This document shows positions 1 to 5,374 of a stretch of 5,374 bases of DNA, piece after piece. Within the stretch, counting starts at the first letter, position 1. The number at the start of each line of letters is the position of its first letter. This stretch comes from CAYMRB01 sp964392615 (GTDB lineage Bacteria > Planctomycetota > UBA8108): NCBI GenBank assembly GCA_964392615.1, contig CAYMRB010000569.1:1-5374 (forward strand), written 5' to 3'. A program made the translations under genes and the position numbers. The notes under the pieces were generated by a model, which saw nothing but the letters and a program-made list of their open reading frames with translations, was not told where the DNA came from and searched no databases.

Positions 1-258
1 GCCGGTGATCAGGCACGAGCGGTTGACGGCACAGACGCCGGTGATGCCGACCGCGTTCGTGTAGCGCACGCCTTGCGCAGCGAATCGGTCGATGTTGGGC
101 GTGATCGCGTAGCGATCGCCGTAGCAGCCGAGGTCGGCGCTGATGTCCTCGCAGGTGAGCCAGAGGACGTTCGGTCGCGAGCGGTTTCCATCTTCAGCGA
201 TGACCGTCGACGCGGCCGCGAAGGCGATCAAAAGGGCGACGAGGGGTCGTCTGGTCAT
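1..258 (-). CDS. Type I (formylglycine-dependent) sulfatase, N-terminal part, exported; truncated by window edge
   Basis: Only the first 86 residues are present; a full sulfatase of this type is about 450-550 residues. Residues 1-21 form a signal peptide: a basic start (MTRRP), a hydrophobic stretch (LVALLIAFAAASTV) and a likely cut after IA before EDG, so the enzyme should act in the periplasm or outside. The mature part opens with RPNVLWLTCEDIS, the first sulfatase strand, with E37-D38 where the family carries calcium-binding acids. It continues CYGD and TPNIDRFAAQGVRYTNA, all typical of alkaline-phosphatase-fold sulfatases. The activation motif follows at residues 76-80, C-A-V-N-R, then SCLITG; Cys76 would be converted to formylglycine. 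Val at the third position, where Pro or Ala is usual, is atypical. The ATG at 258 is supported by the signal peptide directly after it and a weak AAGAG eight bases upstream. The substrate cannot be told from this fragment. It lies 97 bp after the glycosidase gene, so it could share that operon or have its own promoter. Confidence 0.9.
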   Translation of the reverse strand, partial: MTRRPLVALLIAFAAASTVIAEDGNRSRPNVLWLTCEDISADLGCYGDRYAITPNIDRFAAQGVRYTNAVGITGVCAVNRSCLITG

Positions 259-311
259 GTCGCGGGCTCTTGTTTTCCGAGGTGCAGATCGTCGAGTGAT
301 GACGTCCGCGC

Positions 312-342
312 ATTCTACCCGCGAAGGGCGCTCGGAATCGAA
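312..342 (-). promoter_or_regulatory. Weak candidate promoter in the 97-bp gap before the sulfatase gene
   Basis: The gap from 259 to 355 is the only real intergenic space in the window. On the minus strand it holds TAGAAT (317-312), five of six matches to a sigma-70 -10 box, about 50 bases before the sulfatase ATG. The best upstream partner, TTCGAT (342-337), is a poor -35 box at an over-long 19-base spacing. I see no hairpin followed by a T-run on the minus strand, so nothing shows that transcription of the glycosidase gene stops here. The sulfatase could be read through from upstream, driven from this gap, or both. AT-rich hexamers arise by chance, and the -10 match alone is weak evidence. 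Confidence 0.2.
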
Positions 343-355
343 CCCGGCGTCGACC

Positions 356-1660
356 TCACTCTTCGACGCGGAAGGGGACGTTGGCGACGTCGGCCGCGTT
401 CTGCCCGTCTCCCACGTACGCGAAGATGCGATACACGCCGGGCGCGTTCGGGGCCCGGAAGGTTGCCCCGACGTTCGTCGCCTCCAACACGTTGTCGGCG
501 AAGCTCGGCGGCGCGTCCTGGTGGTAGCCCCCTGTCAGGTGCCTCTTGGCGTCTGCCATGAGAAGCCAGTCGACCTTCAGCGGCTGACCTTCCGGATCCT
601 GCGCTCGCAGCTTCGCCTTCACGATCGCGCCCGCCTTCACCGTCGTGCCGCCGAGAAGCGACAGCGCATCGATCCGCGGACAGAGGTTCTTCGGAGGCTC
701 GCCCGACCACTGCCGAGTCATCACGTCGACCGCGGCGGTCTTGCGTCCGTCCGCGAGGAACATGCCGAACCAGGTCGGAGTCGCCTCTTGCTTGTAGCCC
801 CACATGAACGCGTACGATCCGAGGCACAGGCTGCGATCGGACTGGAGCGCCCGGTGCGACTCCTCATACGTCGCCGCCTTGACGTGTCCGAGCTCCTCGA
901 CGACCGTCCCGATCTCGTTCTTGGGGAGCTCCCACGGTCCGCGTGGGCCGAACTCCGTCACGATGTACGGCTTCGTGCCGCCGCGCTCTCGATAGCGGCG
1001 AGGGATCGACGGGGCGCCGCCGTAGGAGTTGATTCCGACGATGTCGATGCTGGGACAGAGTCGGTGGAGGTGCTGGATCTTCTCGCCTCCGACCTCCGCC
1101 AGGACGGTCATCGTCGGGTGCAGCGGGTCTTCCTCCTTGATCCGCTTCGCGAGCGTCTCGACGTGTTGCCACACGGCGGGATTGTCGCCGCGCCCGCCCT
1201 CCATCTCGTTGCCGATGCCCCAGAGCAGAACCGCAGGGTGGTTCTTGTACTTGCGGACACCGTCCAGGGCCATCTTCGTCTGGTCGGCGACCTGCTGCGG
1301 ATCATCGTAGTCGAGATCGTGTCGCAGCCAGATGCCGACCGCGACCGTCAGTCCGTGTCGCAGCGCCTCGTCGAGTCTGCCGTCCTCGAGCTGGTCGAAG
1401 CCCCACACGCGCGTCGAGTTGCCACCGGCCTGGACGAGGGCCTCGAGCGATCCGGGACCGCCGGCGCCGTGGATGATGTAGGGCCTTCCTGCGCGCTCGA
1501 GCGACCAATCGTCGGCCGTCTTGATGACGTTCACGGCGACAGGCCCACGGTCTGCCACGCTCGCGCAGCTCGACGCGGCGACGATCGCGAGGCTTCCCAG
1601 CAGGACCGCAGCTGCCAGACGAGAGACCTTGCTCAACAGCGAAGTGCTTTGAATCGGCAT
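356..1660 (-). CDS. Clan GH-A glycoside hydrolase, predicted lipoprotein (TIM barrel plus C-terminal Ig-like domain)
   Basis: The 434-residue protein starts with a lipoprotein-type signal: basic KVSR, a hydrophobic core (LAAAVLLGSLAIVAA) and ASSC, with Cys32 as the likely lipidation site (Ala rather than Leu at -3 makes the lipobox imperfect). After residue 45 comes W-x-L-x-R-x-G-x-P-Y and HGAGG, then GGNSTRVWGF (79-88), resembling the TIM-barrel part of GH2-like enzymes but without the GH2 N-terminal sandwich domains. WGIGNE ends at Glu152, the expected acid/base after Asn151. IVTEFG places the expected nucleophile at Glu236. This strand-4/strand-7 pair marks retaining clan GH-A enzymes. Residues from about 329 look like an Ig-like beta domain (VKAGAIVKAKLRAQDPEG...APGVYRIFAYV). 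A barrel plus Ig-like layout of this size recalls GH158 endo-beta-1,3-glucanases, but GH2-like or other GH-A families remain possible. The ATG at 1660 has GAGG seven bases upstream and overlaps the phosphorylase gene by 28 bp, suggesting coupled translation. Its likely role is extracytoplasmic cutting of the glucan whose fragments the upstream genes import and phosphorolyse. Confidence 0.82.
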   Translation of the reverse strand: MPIQSTSLLSKVSRLAAAVLLGSLAIVAASSCASVADRGPVAVNVIKTADDWSLERAGRPYIIHGAGGPGSLEALVQAGGNSTRVWGFDQLEDGRLDEALRHGLTVAVGIWLRHDLDYDDPQQVADQTKMALDGVRKYKNHPAVLLWGIGNEMEGGRGDNPAVWQHVETLAKRIKEEDPLHPTMTVLAEVGGEKIQHLHRLCPSIDIVGINSYGGAPSIPRRYRERGGTKPYIVTEFGPRGPWELPKNEIGTVVEELGHVKAATYEESHRALQSDRSLCLGSYAFMWGYKQEATPTWFGMFLADGRKTAAVDVMTRQWSGEPPKNLCPRIDALSLLGGTTVKAGAIVKAKLRAQDPEGQPLKVDWLLMADAKRHLTGGYHQDAPPSFADNVLEATNVGATFRAPNAPGVYRIFAYVGDGQNAADVANVPFRVEE

Positions 1661-4600
1661 TCGATTGCCTCGATATCTCCGGATCGCGAGAAGAGCTGTC
1701 GGCTGGTCGCGTGATCCAGCCGCGTTCCGTCGATCGTCCGTTGTTCGCCGCTGGCGAATTCTACTCGAACGGTGTCCTCGTCACCTGCCCGATACGTGAT
1801 CGGGACCTGGAACAGCGTGAAGCCGAACTCGCCTCGAGCGACGGGCAGCGTTCGAAACTCGCCGTCGAGATCGAAGAACGCGAGCTCACCGGGCTCGCTC
1901 GCGAGCTCGTCGCGATCGAACAGGTCCAGGCGGAAGCCCAGGCAGCCATCCTCGACGTGCGCGCCGATCTCCGCGAACCGAGCCAGGATGTCTTCCTTCA
2001 CCTGGCCGGTCATGCCTGGCTGCTTGACTCCGGCGTTCTCGGGCGAATGAGAGTACGGATCCGAGGGAAACGCGCCGTACTCCGCCGGGGTCTTCTCGGC
2101 GCCGATACCGTGTTGGACCTCCCGCAGGTGTGCGGCCAGCGCGTCGACGACGTCGGGCGGCGTTCCGGCGTCGAGCGCCCAGAAGATATTCTCCGAGACG
2201 GTCAGATGGAGCTTGGACACCATGTGCCAGTAGATCGAGCCGAGACCCTCGTAGGCGAAGAAGGTGCCCGAGCGGCCCGTGAACTGTCGGTGTCCGAAGA
2301 CGTCATCGAACAGGCGGACGAGCTCGGGTCCGTGGTCTCGAACCGCTGACTCGTACTGCGGCCCGAGGCTCTCGAGCGCCGCTTGCAAGTCCGTCGAGTT
2401 GCGGAAAGCGCCGTTGAAGTGAATCCCGCCCCGGATATCGCGGATCACGATTCGCTCGTCCCCGTCGGCCAGGAGCTTCTGCAGCAACGGGCTCTGCTCG
2501 ATGGGCTCGCGGCTCAGCTGATTCTTCTCGAGGAACCTCGGAAGCTGTCGATCCGGATAGAGCAGATAGCTCTGCTGATCCTCGCGGTAGAGCGCGCTGT
2601 CGCGAAGCGCGTCGAGAAGCTGCACGGCCTCGACCGGTGTCAGGAGCCCGGAGCTCAGCGCAGCGACCTGGCCTTCCAACATCTCGTAGAGGGGCTCGAT
2701 CTCGAGTCCGTCGCTCGTCCAGTCCAGCAGGTTGTAGGCGTGAAACAGCCCGCCCGGCCCCTTGCTGTTGCGGATGGTAGTCTCGAGGCACGCGCGCGCG
2801 ATCGCGAAGAAGTCCAGGCACCTCTGCCGCGACAGATCGGCGCACTGGCCGTCGAGGCCGCTCGCATAGAGGCCGCTTCGATAATCGCTACCGGCGCCGG
2901 AGAGCGCGTCGACGATCTGCAGTCGAGTCTTCGCGTCCACGCGAGTGCTGAGCGCTTCGGCATGCCGTCGCAGAATCGCGTCGAGGGAATCGAAGAAGAC
3001 GGCGACCTCCCGCGAGACGCGATACGACTCGGACTCCTCTGCCCCGATCCACTGGAGGAGGAACTTGAACCAACGGTGCAGGTAGCACGCCGTGACCATG
3101 GACAGACCGTTGCCGACCAGGGCGTTGTTGGCGTCGTTCCACTCCGGTCGTTGGGTGTTGAGCCAGATGCCGCCATCGGGGACGAAGTTGGCGAGCTTCG
3201 CCAGCGACAGGGTCAGGATCTTCTCGACGAGCGTGACGTAGTGAATCTCGTCGCGCCGGTTGCGCAGCAGCTTGCCGTCCGCGCCGATCGTCGCGACGCG
3301 TCGGCTGATCGCGTCGGCCGAGACGTCATCGAACTCGATCGTGTCGCGAGGGTTCCTCTTGATCGCCTCGTAGTCCTTGATGCGGTAGGGGATGTCGGCA
3401 TGGACGAATGCGGGCGAGTTCAGCAGCTCGTCCAGGCCCTGCGGCGAGAAGCTGCGCGCCCACTCGAGCAGCTTGAGCAGATAGATGATCTGATGGTCGC
3501 CCCAGTAGCCGATGTTCGCCCACGGATCCTGGGGCGTCGGCTCTTCCCACTCGAATCCGTCCTTGGTGACGCGGTAGGGGTTGTATCCATCCGCCGTGGT
3601 CGCGTTGACGAACCGCGCGACCATCGCCGTCGAGAACGCAGGGAACGACACCAGGAGCGCTTCCCAGTTCTGGAAGATGTCGCGCCAATTGCCCTCGTAG
3701 CTCAGATTCGTGCTGCCGTCGTCGCTCTCCAGATCGATCGAGAAGCGGTTCCACGGGCGGGTCGGATCGCCGTGCCTGCGACTGAACGCGAGCGGTAGAT
3801 ACTCCATGCCCAACCGCGTCAGATCGCGGTCTTGGAGCGCCGCGATGTCGCGCTGCAGGTCCGCGGCGTCTTGAACGCTCGGCAAGCCGTCGAGGAACGC
3901 GCGGTTCCTGTCGTACGCCTCGCGGTTGAAATCGCCGACCGAGCGCGCGAAGTCGTCGGCGTGGACGCGGTAGCCCTCGAGCGGCACTCCGCCGCGCATG
4001 ACGTTGAAGATCGTGTTGGACTGGTGTCGATTCGAGCGGCGCCGGTTCGCCCCGCACTGAACACCGTCCGCTGACGACACGATGCGAAGGAGCTCTCGCT
4101 CGCTCGCGTGGACGTCGTCGGCGATCTCGCGCGCGACGTCCGACGCGCACCGTAGCCGGTCGTCGAGTCGGACGATGGCCGCGTGGTCTTGGGCCAGCTC
4201 GGCGACGACGTGCCACTCGATCGCTTCGCCGGGGGGCAGTGTGGTCGATTGGCTCGCGAGGTACGCGCCGGCCTTGCCGCGCACGTCCGTTTCGGTCGTC
4301 AGCGCGTCGCCACGACGAAACGCGCGCAACGCATTGACCGACAGCAGCGTCGCGTTCGGAGTCAGGCCGGTCTGCCAGACGATCGTCGCCTTGAGACCCT
4401 CGCTCGGCTCGGCGCGGTCCGTCGGTATCGAGCTCAGATAGAACAGGCCGAGGTTCGAGTCCGGCAGGAGCTCGCTCCTCTTGTACGCGTCACCCAGATT
4501 GCTGAATCGCAGGTAGAACTCGCTTCCGACGCCCCAGGGCAGGACGTTTCTCAGCCCGTCGAGCAGATCCAGCGATCGCGGTTCTCGAGCGGTGTTCTCC

Positions 4601-5076
4601 AACCGGCAGCTGCGAACGAATCCGAAGCGGCGGCTGAACGTCCAGCGGTACCTGAAGACCAGCTGCAGCGACTCGTCGATCTCTTCGAAGACGAGCTTGT
4701 TGCCGAGCGGCGTCTTGTACAGATTGCGTCGGAGATCCGGCCCGTCGGCGTCGGGCGCGAACGGAGACCAGACTCGAGGCCGTCCGTCGCGGTCCTCTGA
4801 CGGTGTTCGGATAAGCGTTGTCGAGCCCGTGGTGGCACGGGCCGCCGAGATCTGGTCGTCGGAGGCGTAGGGGAAGAGGGCCTGGTCGGGATCGCGGCGC
4901 CCGGCGGTTAGCGCTCCACAGCTGGAGACGAACATCCAGTGGTCGCTCGCCCCGACCAGCGACATGAAGAAGTCCGGCATCCGGTGGCTGTTGGCGATGC
5001 GGAAGTACTGCTCGCCATCGAGCGACACGAGCTCGCCCGTCACCGCATTCGTTTCGCTTGCCGTCACAGCGCTCAC
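1633..5076 (-). CDS. Large GH94-type inverting glycoside phosphorylase, probably GH149 (beta-1,3-oligoglucan phosphorylase)
   Basis: The protein has 1147 residues and no signal peptide or membrane segment, so it should be cytoplasmic. Its apparent layout follows GH94-type phosphorylases: N-terminal beta-sandwich (about 1-305, with RMPDFFMSLV at 32-41 and ALTAGR at 55-60), helical linker (about 310-420), an (alpha/alpha)6 barrel (about 420-1045) and a small C-terminal beta domain. In the barrel, GNWRDIFQNWE (462-472) precedes PEWNDANNALVG (644-655). Asp648 of the WND motif sits where GH94 enzymes have their general acid. FTGRSGTF (932-939) and YEGLGSIYWHM (942-952) are candidates for the phosphate-binding loops, and GMTGQVKEDIL follows at 1021-1031. 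GH94 enzymes are usually about 800 residues; GH149 members are near 1100, which favours GH149. Such enzymes convert (beta-1,3-Glc)n plus phosphate to glucose 1-phosphate and a shortened chain. The GTG at 5076 was chosen because AGAGGA lies five bases upstream, the start overlaps the transporter stop (GTGA), and anything further upstream is out-of-frame transporter sequence. Family-level phosphorylase assignment is fairly firm; the exact linkage is inferred. GH161 is an alternative. Confidence 0.75.
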   Translation of the reverse strand: MSAVTASETNAVTGELVSLDGEQYFRIANSHRMPDFFMSLVGASDHWMFVSSCGALTAGRRDPDQALFPYASDDQISAARATTGSTTLIRTPSEDRDGRPRVWSPFAPDADGPDLRRNLYKTPLGNKLVFEEIDESLQLVFRYRWTFSRRFGFVRSCRLENTAREPRSLDLLDGLRNVLPWGVGSEFYLRFSNLGDAYKRSELLPDSNLGLFYLSSIPTDRAEPSEGLKATIVWQTGLTPNATLLSVNALRAFRRGDALTTETDVRGKAGAYLASQSTTLPPGEAIEWHVVAELAQDHAAIVRLDDRLRCASDVAREIADDVHASERELLRIVSSADGVQCGANRRRSNRHQSNTIFNVMRGGVPLEGYRVHADDFARSVGDFNREAYDRNRAFLDGLPSVQDAADLQRDIAALQDRDLTRLGMEYLPLAFSRRHGDPTRPWNRFSIDLESDDGSTNLSYEGNWRDIFQNWEALLVSFPAFSTAMVARFVNATTADGYNPYRVTKDGFEWEEPTPQDPWANIGYWGDHQIIYLLKLLEWARSFSPQGLDELLNSPAFVHADIPYRIKDYEAIKRNPRDTIEFDDVSADAISRRVATIGADGKLLRNRRDEIHYVTLVEKILTLSLAKLANFVPDGGIWLNTQRPEWNDANNALVGNGLSMVTACYLHRWFKFLLQWIGAEESESYRVSREVAVFFDSLDAILRRHAEALSTRVDAKTRLQIVDALSGAGSDYRSGLYASGLDGQCADLSRQRCLDFFAIARACLETTIRNSKGPGGLFHAYNLLDWTSDGLEIEPLYEMLEGQVAALSSGLLTPVEAVQLLDALRDSALYREDQQSYLLYPDRQLPRFLEKNQLSREPIEQSPLLQKLLADGDERIVIRDIRGGIHFNGAFRNSTDLQAALESLGPQYESAVRDHGPELVRLFDDVFGHRQFTGRSGTFFAYEGLGSIYWHMVSKLHLTVSENIFWALDAGTPPDVVDALAAHLREVQHGIGAEKTPAEYGAFPSDPYSHSPENAGVKQPGMTGQVKEDILARFAEIGAHVEDGCLGFRLDLFDRDELASEPGELAFFDLDGEFRTLPVARGEFGFTLFQVPITYRAGDEDTVRVEFASGEQRTIDGTRLDHATSRQLFSRSGDIEAIECRFKALRC
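1668..1671 (-). promoter_or_regulatory. Ribosome binding site supporting the ATG start of the GH-A lipoprotein gene
   Basis: GAGG on the minus strand lies seven bases before the ATG at 1660, within the coding end of the phosphorylase gene. It favours this ATG over the TTG at 1636, which overlaps the phosphorylase stop (TTGA) but has no recognisable Shine-Dalgarno sequence. Confidence 0.5.
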
Positions 5077-5374
5077 GCCTTTCCTCTTCGACGCTCGAGC
5101 TCGGCCCGAATCTCCCGCGCTCGCGACTCGGAGATCTCGTACGTGTAGATGATCGCGATCGCGATCCCGGACGTGATGATCGGGATCACGACGTCGAAGA
5201 TGCGCAGGAGGAACAGCGTCTGCTCGGACTGCCCGGACTCGAGCTCGACGTCGAAGCCCGACGCGTTCAGCATGATGCCCGCGAGCAGAAGCGCCAGCGC
5301 CATCCCGACCTTGACCATCCACCAGTAGATCGCACCGAAGACGCCTTCGCGGCGCTGGCCGGACTCGAGCTCAT
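5073..5374 (-). CDS. GPH-family (MFS) sugar:cation symporter, C-terminal end; truncated by window edge
   Basis: Ninety-nine C-terminal residues are visible, reading in from the window edge (first whole codon at 5372). The opening ESGQRREGVFGAIYWW and the next VKVGMALALLLAG match the conserved loop and penultimate membrane helix of glycoside-pentoside-hexuronide symporters. A short polar loop (FDVELESGQSEQT) follows, then the last helix (LLRIFDVVIPIITSGIAIAI), and a basic, charged cytoplasmic tail ending ERRRGKA. Full-length members have about 450-500 residues and 12 helices, so roughly four fifths of the gene lies outside the window. The family imports sugars or short oligosaccharides with sodium or protons across the inner membrane. 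The TGA stop shares bases with the GTG of the phosphorylase gene, tying this transporter to the import of that enzyme's substrate. Substrate specificity cannot be read from this fragment. The internal ATG at 5318 is not the start, because the frame and the conserved family sequence continue upstream of it. Confidence 0.9.
   Translation of the reverse strand, partial: ELESGQRREGVFGAIYWWMVKVGMALALLLAGIMLNASGFDVELESGQSEQTLFLLRIFDVVIPIITSGIAIAIIYTYEISESRAREIRAELERRRGKA
5082..5087 (-). promoter_or_regulatory. Ribosome binding site deciding the GTG start of the phosphorylase gene
   Basis: AGAGGA on the minus strand lies five bases before the GTG at 5076, inside the last codons of the transporter gene. 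Together with the GTGA overlap it indicates translation by a terminating or re-initiating ribosome. A second in-frame GTG nine bases further in (5067) has poorer spacing from this site. Confidence 0.6.

Noticed and set aside
326..352. A tRNA T-arm-like sequence GGTTCGATTCC on the minus strand, as might mark a tRNA remnant or attachment site
   Set aside because: The flanking bases pair for only two base pairs before a mismatch, no acceptor stem or CCA follows, and no integrase or repeat copy is visible.
143..1714. A 523-codon plus-strand open frame antisense to the GH-A gene
   Set aside because: Its translation is rich in Arg, Ala and Val with no recognisable domain, and it lies opposite a gene with clear catalytic motifs. 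Long antisense frames are expected from strong codon bias at high G+C.
2383..3798. A 471-codon plus-strand open frame antisense to the phosphorylase gene
   Set aside because: It has a low-complexity, Arg/Val/Glu-rich composition without motifs, opposite the conserved barrel region of the phosphorylase, including Asp648.
5151..5190. A GATCGCGATCGCGATC run and a CGTGAT/ATCACG inverted repeat, suggesting an operator or HIP1-type repeat
   Set aside because: Both lie in the coding sequence of the last transporter helix, where they encode Ile-Ala-Ile-Ala and Ile-Pro-Ile-Ile. A six-base stem with a seven-base loop is expected by chance.
5077..5322. An in-frame N-terminal extension of the phosphorylase by 82 codons starting at 5322
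   Set aside because: This stretch is a shifted reading of the transporter gene, whose own frame shows conserved membrane helices. The extension is Arg-rich and has no family resemblance, whereas GTG at 5076 has a good ribosome binding site.
5233..5372. A 14-bp direct repeat CCGGACTCGAGCTC at 5233-5246 and 5359-5372, encoding ELESG twice in the transporter
   Set aside because: It is short and coding, with no further extension or third copy; most likely coincidence in a biased codon set.

Overview
This is a GC-rich window (roughly 60-65% G+C by eye). It carries four genes, all on the minus strand, so transcription runs from high to low coordinates. Gene density, Shine-Dalgarno-like sites, overlapping stop/start junctions and a lipoprotein signal point to a Gram-negative bacterium. 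The formylglycine-type sulfatase with an LWLTCEDIS...CYGD opening resembles those abundant in Planctomycetota, Verrucomicrobiota and related aquatic polysaccharide degraders. A high-GC myxobacterial or proteobacterial relative is not excluded. The taxon is inference; no marker gene is present.

Layout in transcription order: (1) 5374-5073, the C-terminal 99 residues of a GPH-family (major facilitator superfamily) sugar:cation symporter, cut by the window edge. (2) 5076-1633, a 1147-residue cytoplasmic protein related to the GH94-type inverting phosphorylases. By size and motifs it best fits GH149 (beta-1,3-oligoglucan phosphorylase). It starts at a GTG that overlaps the transporter stop (GTGA). 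(3) 1660-356, a 434-residue predicted lipoprotein with a clan GH-A TIM barrel and a C-terminal Ig-like domain; its start lies inside the end of gene 2. (4) After a 97-bp gap, 258-1, the first 86 residues of an exported type I sulfatase, cut by the other window edge.

Genes 1-3 look like one translationally coupled operon for glucan oligosaccharide use. In this model the lipoprotein glycosidase trims a polysaccharide outside the cytoplasm, the symporter imports the oligosaccharides, and the cytoplasmic phosphorylase splits them with inorganic phosphate to glucose 1-phosphate, saving ATP. The beta-1,3 linkage is an inference from the GH149 assignment. The sulfatase may belong to the same programme or begin a separate unit; its unusual C-A-V-N-R activation motif deserves a check. 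No RNA genes, mobile elements, CRISPR arrays or convincing terminators were seen. The long plus-strand reading frames are shadows of the minus-strand genes.
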